A stretch of 64,000 bases of DNA from Filomicrobium sp. (GCA_017792465.1 CP051234.1:2946501-3010500), one strand, 5' to 3'. Counted from the stretch's first letter, positions 37,691 to 46,358 are shown. Notes: generated by a model from the letters alone, not told the origin. A program made the numbers and translations.

Positions 37691-38457
37691 TGCTGGCATT
37701 CGAACACGGCAGGCGCGCAACTCGGGGCGCTCGCGAATATCAAGAAGACACCGCAACCGCGCAGTCGCTGACGCCGGCCGGTGGGGCCAGTGGCGATCTC
37801 ATCGCAGTTCTTGCTGACGGCATGGGCGGTCACATAGGTGGAGCGCTCGCCAGCAAGACGATTTGCGAGCGGTTTGTTGAGGCCTTCCGGAATTCGACGG
37901 GGGAGGTCGCTCACCGGCTTCAAGCCTCGCTCGAAGCTGCCAATGGTGCGATTGCCCAGAAGGTCGAGGCTGATCCCATGCTTAGCGGGATGGGGTCGAC
38001 CGTCATCGGTACGGCTTTCACGAACGCGGGTCTTGAATGGGTCAGTGTCGGAGACAGCCCACTCTATCTTTATCGTCGCGGCGAGATGGCCGTTCTCAAC
38101 GAGGATCATTCGCTGGCGCCGGAACTCGACCGGATGGCTGCGTCAGGACAGATCACGCTTGAGCAGGCGCGTCAGGATCCGCGGCGGCATATGCTGCGAT
38201 CGGCAGTGACGGGCGAAGAACTCGATCTTGTCGATAGTTCGAAAAAGGCGCTGGTGCTCGAAGAAGACGACGTCGTCATTCTTGCCAGCGATGGTCTCAA
38301 TACGCTCGACAACGATGAGGTCGAACGCATCATCAAGGCTTATTGCACCGATGGTGCCGATGCAATCGCCGGGGCGTTGGTGCGTGCCGTCGAAGCCTGC
38401 CGGGAGCCGCATCAAGATAACGCGACCGTTGTCTCGGTCCGCGTCAGAAGCGCTTAA
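37690..38457 (+). CDS. PP2C-family Ser/Thr phosphatase
   Basis: A 255-residue metal-dependent phosphatase. Its opening RATRGAREYQEDTATAQ and VLADGMGGHIGGALAS carry the metal-binding Glu/Asp residues, and GSTVIGTAF, WVSVGDSPLYLYRRG and the final HQDNATVVSVRV complete the PP2C motifs. The ATG overlaps the FHA gene stop (TGATG), so the two are coupled. With the divergent WD40 kinase it gives writer, reader and eraser of phosphothreonine in 5.3 kb. Confidence 0.93.
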   Translation: MLAFEHGRRATRGAREYQEDTATAQSLTPAGGASGDLIAVLADGMGGHIGGALASKTICERFVEAFRNSTGEVAHRLQASLEAANGAIAQKVEADPMLSGMGSTVIGTAFTNAGLEWVSVGDSPLYLYRRGEMAVLNEDHSLAPELDRMAASGQITLEQARQDPRRHMLRSAVTGEELDLVDSSKKALVLEEDDVVILASDGLNTLDNDEVERIIKAYCTDGADAIAGALVRAVEACREPHQDNATVVSVRVRSA

Positions 38458-38523
38458 CTTCCAATGGCTTGGCTAAAGCGCTAGGGTCCGGCCTCGGATC
38501 GGTTCATTTACAAAGAAAGCAAG

Positions 38524-39510
38524 ATGCAAAAAGAGAATGCTTCGAAGGCTGCCGCCGCCTCCAGCGGATTGGCGCGCCTTGCTGCCTTTGGCAGAGCATT
38601 CGAATCGAGCGGCAAGTCCGGGGAAGTTGACCGGCCTTTTTCGGGCGTGATTTTCGTCTTTGCCGCGATGGGGTTTCTGGCGGCGCTCATCACCATGGGC
38701 CGCTACGCGGCGCTTGAGGGGATCAATCCCTCGCAGGTGGTCTTCTTTCGCAATTTCTTCTGCGTCATCTGGATGCTGCCGTTGTTTGCCTGGCGCGGGA
38801 TGTCGCTCGTCAGGACGCAAAGTCTGCATCTTTACGGATTGCGGGTCGGTCTCAGTTTTATCGCGATGACGGCGATGTTTCATGCCGTCGGAATGATCCC
38901 GGTTGGGGAAGTCACGGCGATCAGCTTCTTGTCTCCGTTGTTTGGTACGGCGTTCGCCATTGGGTTGCTTGGCGAGCGCGTCGGCATTCGCCGCTGGATG
39001 GCGATTGTCGTCGGGTTTGTGGGGGCGATGATCATCCTGAGGCCGTCTGGCGGAGACTTCAATGCCGGTCAGATGGCGGCTCTCGTTTCGGCGTGCGCGG
39101 TTGGGGTGATCGGGCCGTTGGTCAAACGCCTGACGCGCGAGGATGATGCCGACAGGGTCGTCTTTCTGACCAACCTCTTGCTCACGCCGCTCTCGTTTGT
39201 TCCGGCCGTCTTTGTCTGGACGTGGCCCACTCTGGAGATGTGGGGGCTGTTTCTCGTCATGGGCCTGATTGCGGTGCTTGGGCACATGAGTCTCGTTCGC
39301 GCTTATGCGGCGATGGATGCCTCGCTGGTGATGACCTTCAAATTCGTGCGGCTACCTTTTGCTGTGCTCTTTGGCTTCTTGGTTTTCCGCGAGGCGATTG
39401 ACGGCATGACGTGGGTCGGTGGATTCATCATCTTTGCGGCGTCGGCTTATGTCACTCACAGAGAGGCCAGATTCAAAGCCGCCAAACCGCCGATCCAACC
39501 GCCGATGTAG
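38524..39510 (+). CDS. DMT-superfamily (EamA) transporter
   Basis: A 328-residue inner-membrane protein with about ten helices and the twofold EamA repeat (for example MGFLAALITMGRYAALEG, then VVGFVGAMIILRPSGGDF and the second half VGVIGPLVKRLTR, IIFAASAYVTHREARF). EamA proteins export metabolites or take up small solutes; the substrate cannot be read from sequence. An N-terminal cytoplasmic stretch of about 40 residues is longer than usual. A terminator follows at 39565. Confidence 0.88.
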   Translation: MQKENASKAAAASSGLARLAAFGRAFESSGKSGEVDRPFSGVIFVFAAMGFLAALITMGRYAALEGINPSQVVFFRNFFCVIWMLPLFAWRGMSLVRTQSLHLYGLRVGLSFIAMTAMFHAVGMIPVGEVTAISFLSPLFGTAFAIGLLGERVGIRRWMAIVVGFVGAMIILRPSGGDFNAGQMAALVSACAVGVIGPLVKRLTREDDADRVVFLTNLLLTPLSFVPAVFVWTWPTLEMWGLFLVMGLIAVLGHMSLVRAYAAMDASLVMTFKFVRLPFAVLFGFLVFREAIDGMTWVGGFIIFAASAYVTHREARFKAAKPPIQPPM

Positions 39511-39564
39511 GCTTGCGTTGATTGTCGGTTTGCTCTGCGGCATCAGCGCATGACCAAGAAAAAA

Positions 39565-39592
39565 GCGCCGGCATTGCTGCCGGCGCTTTTTA
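39565..39592 (+). terminator. Intrinsic terminator after the DMT transporter
   Basis: GCGCCGGCA and TGCCGGCGC form a perfect nine-bp stem with a TTGC loop. It is preceded by A-rich and followed by T-rich sequence (AAAAAA before, TTTTTA after), so it could work in both directions. Confidence 0.88.
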
Positions 39593-40200
39593 GTACCCCG
39601 CGTAGTCTGATCCTGTTCATTTTCTTAGATATCGGCGCCGTTACCCCCTCGGTCGCGGCGCACGCTTTTCCAGGATTTCCTTCAAATGCAACGGTCCAAA
39701 ACTTTGCCCTCTCGAACCGCTGCAGACGCATCTTTCTGCCGGTCGGTGACGTTCAATTCAAGTGCTGATTTGGGGGTGCGATGATTTTGTCGTGCGTGGT
39801 CGGATCGCGGTTTTTTTAATGAACGCAGTTCGACGGTGGAGCGCCAGATTCGGGGTGGCTGGACGCGGCTGATTGATATTCCGGAACGGTTCCCGAGCGG
39901 TCGAAATTCGTTACTGTATACTTAGACTTATTTTGTTCTGAAGGCATCGTTCGTCGCTTGATCAGAACAGCGCGGTGCATCGCGTGGCCGGTTTTTAGAC
40001 GGCGCCGCCATGAGAGGTTCTTGAACGAATTGTGACGACTTGGCCACGGTCGGTTGTGGACAGTAAGTGTGCCCAGATTCTTTCGTCGCAGCTCTTCTTG
40101 TTGAATACGTCGGCTGGAGCGAAGCGGCAAAAAAATACGTGCTGCCAAACCGATGACTGGAGCGGCATCGGCGCGTTGCGTTTGGACCTGCCAAACAGCA

Positions 40201-40230
40201 AAAAAACCGGTCGCAGCGTGTGCGACCGGT
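40201..40230 (-). terminator. Intrinsic terminator after the reductase gene
   Basis: Read on the minus strand, ACCGGTCGCA pairs perfectly with TGCGACCGGT over a five-base loop and is followed by TTTTTT. It lies about 70 bases beyond the stop of the ketopantoate-reductase-like gene. Confidence 0.88.
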
Positions 40231-40302
40231 TCTTCGAGATCATAGTGTTGGACTTTCGATCAGTGCTTTGCAGCTTGCCGTCGAGCAGGCGCGCGGTTCG
40301 GT

Positions 40303-41307
40303 TCAGGCGCCGCCTTCAAATTCCGGGAAGACGGGATAGACGCCGGCGACGCGGCCCATTTGCTGGGTGAGCGCCAGAACGACATCCATTGTCGGTGTTG
40401 GAACGTCGACGAGGCGGCCCATTTCAACGACCGCCGTCAGGAGCGCATCGAGTTCGAGCTTGCGGCCTTTCTCCAAGTCCTGCAGCATCGATGTGCGGTG
40501 TGCGCCGACCGAGGCTGCGCCATTGATACGGCGTTCGATGTCGACGCGGAAATCAGCGCCCATCTTGCGGGCAAGCGTTTCGGCCTCCGTCATCATGCCG
40601 TGAGCAATAGCACGTGTGCCGGGGTCGGTTGCGACGACGTCGAGCGTTGCGTGCGTCAGTGCCGAAATCGGGTTGAAGCACAGGTTGCCCCAGAGCTTCA
40701 GCCAGATGTCATCGCGGATCTGTTCGTAGACGCGGCATTTGAGGTTAGCTGCTTCCAAAGCGGATGCCAGCTTCTTAACGCGGTCGCTGATCTCGCCGTT
40801 GGGTTCGCCAAGGTTATAGCGGTCGCCATAGGTGTGGGTGATGACGCCGGGCTCGGTGATCTCGGCGGCGGGGTAAACGGTGCAGCCGATGGCGCGTTCC
40901 GGACCGATTGCTTTCCACTGACGTCCGCCTGGATCGACGCTTTGGATCTGTTTGTTTTCCCAAGGGCCCTTGAGGCCGTAGAAATACCACCAGGGAATGC
41001 CGTTTTGCGCCGTGACGACGTGCGTGTCTGGCCCAAGAAGCGGGACCATATGTTCGGCGGCATCCCAAGCCTGGTGCGATTTGACTGCTACGATGACGTA
41101 GTCGTGGACGCCGAGGTCGGCGGGGTCCTTGGCAGCGCGGACTTTGGCGACTTTTTCCTGGCCGCCGATGATGAGCTTGAGGCCATTTTGCTTGATGGCT
41201 TCGAGGTGCGCGCCTCTGGCAACGACCGAAACGTCAACGCCGGCGTCCGCCAGCAGTACCGCCAAATGCGCGCCAATTGCGCCCGCCCCGTAGACACAGA
41301 CTTTCAT
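40303..41307 (-). CDS. Ketopantoate reductase family protein; candidate oxalyl-CoA reductase
   Basis: A 334-residue NAD(P)H-dependent reductase of the ApbA/PanE family. The Rossmann motif GAGAIG (7-12) and the catalytic Lys-x3-Asn in KLWGNLCFNPISALT (Lys204, Asn208) are present. The C-terminal substrate domain is longer than in housekeeping PanE, with HRTSMLQDLEKGRKLELDAL near residue 290. In Methylobacterium extorquens a PanE paralogue (PanE2) is reported to reduce oxalyl-CoA to glyoxylate. Here the gene lies beside a formyl-CoA transferase and a ThDP decarboxylase/lyase gene, not pantothenate genes, so oxalyl-CoA is the inferred substrate. A perfect palindrome sits 40 bases upstream of its ATG. 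Confidence 0.82.
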   Translation of the reverse strand: MKVCVYGAGAIGAHLAVLLADAGVDVSVVARGAHLEAIKQNGLKLIIGGQEKVAKVRAAKDPADLGVHDYVIVAVKSHQAWDAAEHMVPLLGPDTHVVTAQNGIPWWYFYGLKGPWENKQIQSVDPGGRQWKAIGPERAIGCTVYPAAEITEPGVITHTYGDRYNLGEPNGEISDRVKKLASALEAANLKCRVYEQIRDDIWLKLWGNLCFNPISALTHATLDVVATDPGTRAIAHGMMTEAETLARKMGADFRVDIERRINGAASVGAHRTSMLQDLEKGRKLELDALLTAVVEMGRLVDVPTPTMDVVLALTQQMGRVAGVYPVFPEFEGGA

Positions 41308-41346
41308 ATGTCTCGCTCCCCAGACTTACGTGTTGATTGATTTTGG

Positions 41347-41360
41347 GCTGGTATACCAGC
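41347..41360. promoter_or_regulatory. Predicted GntR/FCD operator before the reductase gene
   Basis: GCTGGTATACCAGC is a perfect 14-base palindrome, 40 bases upstream of the reductase ATG. Its core TGGTATACCAG recurs at 46450-46460 before the gntR gene. FCD-type GntR regulators often bind TGGTATACCA-like sites. Confidence 0.65.
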
Positions 41361-41422
41361 AGCTATAGGTAGTCAAAAGTCTTATTGTCGCTGTGTGAAA
41401 TCCTTATCGCGACTTTTTGCTT

Positions 41423-42616
41423 TCATGCGATCTGTTTTACGCGCGCTGTCTCGACGGCGAGGCGGACGGCTTGCTGCATCGAGTCTGTCTGTTCGAAGCT
41501 GATGCCCGCGCCTTCTAGCCGGACGGCGGCGAACTCGGCGTTGTTGCCAGCGAAGCGGGTGATGATGGGCACTTTGCGCGGCGCGCGGCAAGCCGCAATG
41601 GCGATGCCTTCGGCGATGGTATCGCAGCGCTGCATGCCGCCACCGTGGACGTTGACGAGGAGAACTTTGGTGCGTGGGTTCGTCAGCACGAGTTCGACAC
41701 CGTAGGCGATATCCAAGCTGGTCGCGGTGGTGCGGATGTCCATGAAGTTCGCGGGTTTGGCGCCTTCGTCATGGAGCATGTCGAGGGTGCTGAGAGCTAA
41801 GCCCGCACCGTTAACGACGATTCCAATCGATCCGTCCAACGCTGCGTAATTGAGCTGGTGGCGGTCCGCGGCAAGTTCGTTGGGATCGTCTTCGTCATCG
41901 CTCACCGCGTTTCTGTAGGCGGCGAGATTTGGGTGACGGAACAACGCATGGTCGTCGATTTGAAGTTTTGCGTCGAGGGCGACGAACTTGTTGGAAGGGG
42001 TCAGCGCCAGTGGGTTTATCTCGACCTGGACAGCGTCAATTTCGTAGGCAAGCTTTGCCATCTTGCGGAATATGGCTGCTGCTTTTTCGGTGAGGTCGGC
42101 TGGCAGGCCCAAATGGCGTGCGGCGTTTTCAAAGTCGCCTTCGAGCCCGGCATCGGTTAGCCGCAATGGCGTTGTCTCGATGAGATCCGGGTCGAGCGCT
42201 GCGCGCTTTTCAATGCCCGATCCGCCCGAACGGCTGGTCAGCAGGGCCATTGACGATGTGCTCTGGTCGAGGATGACGGCGGCGTAAATCTGCAATGCAA
42301 CCGGGATCGATTCTTCAATCAGCAGCCATCGGACGGGTTCGATCTTTTGGTGTGAGCCTTCGGCTGCGGCCTTGCGCGACATCTCGAAGATATCTTGAGC
42401 GGTCGCTGCCACGCCTGAGGGAGAGGCAGCAAAGCGAATGCCGCCTTCGGCTTGGCGTTCGATTGTTCGCACCTGGGCTTTGACGACGTAGCGCGGGTAG
42501 TCCAGCCTGCTGGCGACCTTCTGGGCGTCCTCGGACTGCCCGACAATACGGCCACGGGGAATGGCGATTTCAAACCGCTCAAGGATTTCCTTCGCTTGGT
42601 ATTCATGAAGGTGCAT
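41423..42616 (-). CDS. Divergent SucC/MtkA-like acid-CoA ligase beta subunit, no alpha partner
   Basis: A 397-residue homologue of succinyl-CoA synthetase/malate thiokinase beta subunits, recognised from MHLHEYQAKEIL at the start, IEINP-like VQVEINPLAL, LDAKLQIDDHALFRHP, VNGAGLALSTLDM and the C-terminal VNVHGGGMQRCDTIAEG. The frame extends to 42760 but the family start is the ATG at 42616. Two signature loops differ: the ATP-grasp loop HAGGRGKAGG is replaced by RTIERQAEGG, and the DVGGGAT loop by DIRTTAT. No SucD/MtkB gene is adjacent. It may have changed substrate or lost catalysis. It shares the divergent operator region with tctC. Confidence 0.78.
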   Translation of the reverse strand: MHLHEYQAKEILERFEIAIPRGRIVGQSEDAQKVASRLDYPRYVVKAQVRTIERQAEGGIRFAASPSGVAATAQDIFEMSRKAAAEGSHQKIEPVRWLLIEESIPVALQIYAAVILDQSTSSMALLTSRSGGSGIEKRAALDPDLIETTPLRLTDAGLEGDFENAARHLGLPADLTEKAAAIFRKMAKLAYEIDAVQVEINPLALTPSNKFVALDAKLQIDDHALFRHPNLAAYRNAVSDDEDDPNELAADRHQLNYAALDGSIGIVVNGAGLALSTLDMLHDEGAKPANFMDIRTTATSLDIAYGVELVLTNPRTKVLLVNVHGGGMQRCDTIAEGIAIAACRAPRKVPIITRFAGNNAEFAAVRLEGAGISFEQTDSMQQAVRLAVETARVKQIA

Positions 42617-42978
42617 AGTGCGAAACTCGTTGCTGCAGTTTGTTATTGTGACGAGCGGGTGAGAGGGGGAAAAGTTCTCAGCTGGGTGTGGTGGGTATTT
42701 GCTCTTTGGTGTGCTTATGAGCCCTGCGCAAGCATGCCTTGACATTACCTGTAAACGCAATTTGCGTTTTCGCCACGAAGCTCACAATCTTAAACGAATG
42801 TCGAAAAAGCGTTGCGTGGGTATGCTTCTTGGCATATTGTATTCCAAGGGGCGCGCAAATGTCGCATGACCTTGTTGTCGCCCACTACTAAGCGCAAGAC
42901 AAAAAGGCACAGGTTGGAGGGAACCAAAACAATCCTTCGGCCTGCGTACAAAGCGAAGCGCAAAAGGGAGGAATTTTG
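42617..42978. promoter_or_regulatory. Divergent promoter region, SucC-like gene / tctC
   Basis: About 360 bases between the two start codons. It contains the 21-base inverted-repeat operator candidate at 42828-42848 and, before tctC, a strong ribosome site (GGGAGGAAT). No gene is supported in it. Confidence 0.6.
42828..42848. promoter_or_regulatory. Predicted GntR/FCD operator in the tctC upstream region
   Basis: CTTGG and CCAAG form an inverted repeat around CATATTGTATT. The same architecture (TCTGG-N11-CCAGA around CATATGGTATA) occurs at 46441-46461 before gntR; TGGCATATnGTATnCCA is common to both. It lies 130 bases before the tctC ATG. Confidence 0.6.
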
Positions 42979-43977
42979 ATGCTTCAACGTCGTGGACGGA
43001 CTCTGGGGTTCGCCCTGGGTACGGTTGGCGCAGCCGCGTTGACCGCCGGACTTTGCTCGGCAGCATTTGCTGAGTGGAAGCCACAAAAGCCTATCGAATT
43101 TGTTGTCATGGCAGGCAAAGGCGGCGGCGCCGACAAGGCAGTCCGCTTTATGCAGTCGATTATTGCTAAAGAAAAACTGGCTCCGGTTCCGGTTATTCCG
43201 GTCAACAAGCCAGGTGGGTCGGGTGCTGAAGCTCTTGTCTATATGAAAGGCAAAAAGGGCGACGACCATACGATCATGTTCACCTTGAACTCGTTCTATA
43301 CGACTCCGCTGCGTCAGCCGGCGCTGGGTGTCGACATCACCGAGTTCACGCCAGTGATGCGCATGGCCGAAGACACGTTCTGCCTGTGGGTCAACACCGA
43401 CAAGAAAGACATCAACTCGGTTGATGACTTTGTGAAAGCGGCCAAGGCTGCTGGCAAAAAATGGATCATGGCCGGTACGGGTAAGGCATCTGAAGATAAC
43501 CTTCTGACCGACTACCTGAACACCACCTACGGCCTTGATATGAAGTACGTTCCTTACAAAGGCGGCGGAAAGGTTGCCAAGGAATTGGCCGGCAACAACG
43601 CGAACTCGACGGTCAACAACCCGTCCGAGCAGGAACCATTCTACAAGACAGGCGACGCCAAAAACAAAACCAAGCCGCTTGCCTGCTTCACGCCTGAACC
43701 GATCTATGATGGTGTTCCGACCTTCAAGGATCTGGGCAAAGACTTCGTCTACTTCATGCAGCGTTCCGTCGTCGGTGCGCCTGGCATGAGCGCTGAGGCA
43801 GCTGCCTACTATCAGGACCTCTTCACAAAGGTCTTCAACTCGAAAGACTGGCAGAACTATCGCACCAAGAAGAAGCTTCAGGGTGAAGCGCTTTCTGGCG
43901 ACAAGCTGATGGCATACTGGAAGCACGAAAATGAAGTGCACGAAGGTATGTTGAAGGAAATGGGCGCTATTAAATAA
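42979..43977 (+). CDS. tctC: Tripartite tricarboxylate transporter substrate-binding protein
   Basis: A 332-residue periplasmic binding protein of the TctC/Bug family. An N-terminal signal peptide ends near AAFA/EWKPQKP (about residue 31). The mature protein has FVVMAGKGGGADKAVRFM, the loop around VIPVNKPGGSGAEAL and YVPYKGGGKVAKELAG, the usual carboxylate-binding loops. The ATG at 42979 follows GGGAGGAAT. First gene of tctC-tctB-tctA; Bug proteins bind small di- and tricarboxylates. The context suggests oxalate or a related acid, which would be unusual for this transporter class. Confidence 0.9.
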   Translation: MLQRRGRTLGFALGTVGAAALTAGLCSAAFAEWKPQKPIEFVVMAGKGGGADKAVRFMQSIIAKEKLAPVPVIPVNKPGGSGAEALVYMKGKKGDDHTIMFTLNSFYTTPLRQPALGVDITEFTPVMRMAEDTFCLWVNTDKKDINSVDDFVKAAKAAGKKWIMAGTGKASEDNLLTDYLNTTYGLDMKYVPYKGGGKVAKELAGNNANSTVNNPSEQEPFYKTGDAKNKTKPLACFTPEPIYDGVPTFKDLGKDFVYFMQRSVVGAPGMSAEAAAYYQDLFTKVFNSKDWQNYRTKKKLQGEALSGDKLMAYWKHENEVHEGMLKEMGAIK

Positions 43978-43992
43978 GTGCCCCAATGTTAC

Positions 43993-44021
43993 CCCGGTCG
44001 GGCTTTCATGGCCCGGCCGGG
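43993..44021 (+). promoter_or_regulatory. Intercistronic hairpin between tctC and tctB
   Basis: CCCGGTCGGGC and GCCCGGCCGGG form an 11-bp stem (one G-U pair) with a seven-base loop. No T-run follows. A stable hairpin after a binding-protein gene typically protects its mRNA so that more binding protein than membrane protein is made. Confidence 0.55.
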
Positions 44022-44154
44022 TTGCCGCTTTAGCGGCCTGATTTAGCTCAACACTTGACGATGACCAGTTTCACTCTGCGGCATGGATTTGCCGCGGGAA
44101 CAGCGCCTTGCGGCCTGATTAGAGCTGGACCGTCACCCTTTTAGGGGATGCGCG

Positions 44155-44688
44155 ATGACTGTGCGGACTGCAGAGCTTCTCATGGGGCTCGCCCTAGCGA
44201 TCTTATCTGCTTACTTCATGTGGAAGAGCGCCGAGCTTCCGATCATGTGGGTGCCGGAAGTCGGCCCCGGCGGCGGCTCCTGGCCGTTCTGGCTCTCGGC
44301 AGCCATGTTTGGGTCCTGTATCTGGATCCTGATCAACTGGGTTCGTCGGATCGGCCCAGTTGCCAATAACGAAGAACCTTTCTTTGAACCTGGGCTTTTT
44401 GCGCCGGTCGCATATGTCGCCGGGGCTCTTTTGATCTGCGTTGCTCTGATTGAGGGAATCGGAGTCGGCGGCTTCAAGGGCATCGGTTTTTATGGGTCGC
44501 TGCCGCTGTTCTTGATCTTCTATATCAGGTTCATGGGCAAACATTCCTGGGTGGCGACAATTGCTGCGGCGATCACCATTCCGGTCGTGACGTTCTTGTT
44601 CTTCGAACTGATGTTGAACATCACCCTGCCCAAGGGAATGACAGAGCCACTCTTCCTAAAAATCTTCGCGCTCTACTACGGGCTCTAG
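44155..44688 (+). CDS. tctB: Tripartite tricarboxylate transporter small membrane subunit
   Basis: A 177-residue protein with four predicted membrane helices (near 8-24, 42-60, 82-100 and 118-150) typical of TctB. MVTxxx is not needed here: the ATG at 44155 (MTVRTAELLMGLALAIL) opens directly on the first helix. The sequence W..EVGPGGGSWPFWLS between helices 1 and 2 is the most conserved stretch. It works with TctA and TctC in secondary, cation-driven uptake of carboxylates. Confidence 0.88.
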   Translation: MTVRTAELLMGLALAILSAYFMWKSAELPIMWVPEVGPGGGSWPFWLSAAMFGSCIWILINWVRRIGPVANNEEPFFEPGLFAPVAYVAGALLICVALIEGIGVGGFKGIGFYGSLPLFLIFYIRFMGKHSWVATIAAAITIPVVTFLFFELMLNITLPKGMTEPLFLKIFALYYGL

Positions 44689-44804
44689 CGCGAGAGCATT
44701 TGCGCCGGTGGCGGCCGGCGCCTTGAGGCAAGAAACAGGATCTCGGTCGAATTCGACCTGAGGCTTCCCAATTACAACGGACGCAACAAAAGAAGCTTCG
44801 TGAC

Positions 44805-46346
44805 ATGTTTGAAATTCTAGGACTGCTCGTACAAGGCTTTGGAGTCGCCTTGCAGCCGTTCAACCTGATGTTGATCATTCTCGGCTGTGGCGTTGGACTG
44901 TTTATCGGCGCAATGCCGGGGCTTGGTTCGGTCAACGGCGTCGCGATTTTGCTGCCGCTGACCTTTCTGGTGCCGCCGGATGGCGCAATCATCTTCCTGG
45001 CCGCGATCTATTACGGGGCCATGTATGGCGGCGCGGTTTCGTCGATTCTGCTCGGTATTCCGGGTGCATCGACGGCGGTTGCGACGACCTTCGATGGTCG
45101 TCCGCTGGCCAAACAGGGATTGGCCGACAAGGCGTTGACGACGGCTGCGCTGGCGTCATTCGTCGGCGGTACGATTTCGGTCATCCTGTTCACCTTCTTT
45201 GCTCCGCCGCTGGCGCATGTCGCGCTGACGTTCGGCGCGCCGGAGGAATTCTCCTTGATGATGTTGGCTTTCGCCACCTTCGTCGGGTTGGGCGGAGACG
45301 ACATCGCCAAGACGATCTTCTCGATCTGCATCGGGCTGGTGCTTGCTGCGGTCGGTCTGGACATCATGTCGGGTGCGCCGCGTCTGATCTTCGGTGACCT
45401 GCCGGGCTTCATGCACGGTATCAACTTCCTCGTTCTGGCTATCGGTATCTATGGCATCGGTGAGATGTTGTGGACGGTCGAAGAGAACGCGCGGGCTGGC
45501 GGCAAAAGTATGTTGTCGGAAGCGAACATGACCTGGGAGCGGACGAAGAAGAACGTTTCTGAGTTCACGGGTACGTGGAAAATCACTTCGTTGTCTTCTG
45601 TACTCGGTTACTTCGTCGGCATTCTGCCGGCTGCCGGGGCGACGCCTGGCTCGCTGATGGCCTATGGCATCGCCAAGCAGATGGTCAAGAATCCTGAAAA
45701 GTTCGGCAAAGGCGCCATCGAAGGCGTTGCGGCTCCTGAAGCTGCCAACAACGCGGCGAGTACCGGTTCGATGTTGCCGATGTTGACCCTTGGTATTCCC
45801 GGTTCTCCAACGACGGCTATTCTTCTGGGTGGCATGGTCATTTGGGGACTGGAGCCGGGACCGCGCTTGTTCAGTTCCAACCCGGACTTCGTCTGGGGCT
45901 TGATTGCTTCGCTTTACGCGGCAAACGTCTTCGCACTTATTCTCAACGTGCTTTTGATCCCGGCGTTCATCTGGGTCCTGAAGTTGCCGTTCACGATCCT
46001 TGCTCCAATCATTCTGACGCTGTGTCTGGTTGGCGGTTATGCGCCGACGCAGGACATGCACGATCTTTGGTTGATGCTCGTCTTCGGCATCGTCGGGTAT
46101 CTCCTGCGCAAGCTCGACTATCCGGTTGCTCCTGCGGTTCTTGCCATTGTGCTTGGTCCGCTGGCTGAGCCTTCCTTGCGCCAATCGCTTTTGATCAGCG
46201 GTGGTGATCCGATGATCTTCTTCAACCGTCCGTATTCGGGACCGATCATGGTGGTCGCGCTGATCCTGCTCTTCATGCCTGCATTCTTCATGGCCTATCG
46301 CTTGATCCGTGGTGGCCGTCCCGGAAATGCGACGAGTGGAGTCTGA
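44805..46346 (+). CDS. tctA: Tripartite tricarboxylate transporter large membrane subunit
   Basis: A 513-residue permease with about twelve membrane helices. The two TctA signatures are clear: FIGAMPGLGSVNGVAILLPL near residue 35 and the repeated EAANNAASTGSMLPMLTLG with IPGSPTTAILLGGM near residue 310-340. YYGAMYGGAVSSILLGIPG is the other hallmark. It is 116 bases after tctB and is followed by the gntR gene, so the transporter belongs to the island. Transport is expected to be proton- or sodium-coupled. Confidence 0.93.
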   Translation: MFEILGLLVQGFGVALQPFNLMLIILGCGVGLFIGAMPGLGSVNGVAILLPLTFLVPPDGAIIFLAAIYYGAMYGGAVSSILLGIPGASTAVATTFDGRPLAKQGLADKALTTAALASFVGGTISVILFTFFAPPLAHVALTFGAPEEFSLMMLAFATFVGLGGDDIAKTIFSICIGLVLAAVGLDIMSGAPRLIFGDLPGFMHGINFLVLAIGIYGIGEMLWTVEENARAGGKSMLSEANMTWERTKKNVSEFTGTWKITSLSSVLGYFVGILPAAGATPGSLMAYGIAKQMVKNPEKFGKGAIEGVAAPEAANNAASTGSMLPMLTLGIPGSPTTAILLGGMVIWGLEPGPRLFSSNPDFVWGLIASLYAANVFALILNVLLIPAFIWVLKLPFTILAPIILTLCLVGGYAPTQDMHDLWLMLVFGIVGYLLRKLDYPVAPAVLAIVLGPLAEPSLRQSLLISGGDPMIFFNRPYSGPIMVVALILLFMPAFFMAYRLIRGGRPGNATSGV

Positions 46347-46358
46347 ATAATAATTTGG

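Larger units (their letters stand above)
39511..40302. other. Gene-poor spacer between the DMT gene and the acyl-CoA island
   Basis: Nearly 800 bases without a supportable gene. Both ends hold terminators that close the flanking transcription units. Short frames such as 39816-40148 (minus) have arbitrary composition. The sequence from 39780 to 40080 is A+T-richer than its neighbours. A small RNA cannot be excluded. Confidence 0.5.

Noticed and set aside
39816-40148. Minus-strand frame of 110 codons
   Set aside because: Ser/Arg-rich random-looking product in A+T-rich spacer; no start signal.
42790-43986. A 398-codon frame antisense to tctC
   Set aside because: tctC has a signal peptide, ribosome site and family motifs; the antisense frame has none.
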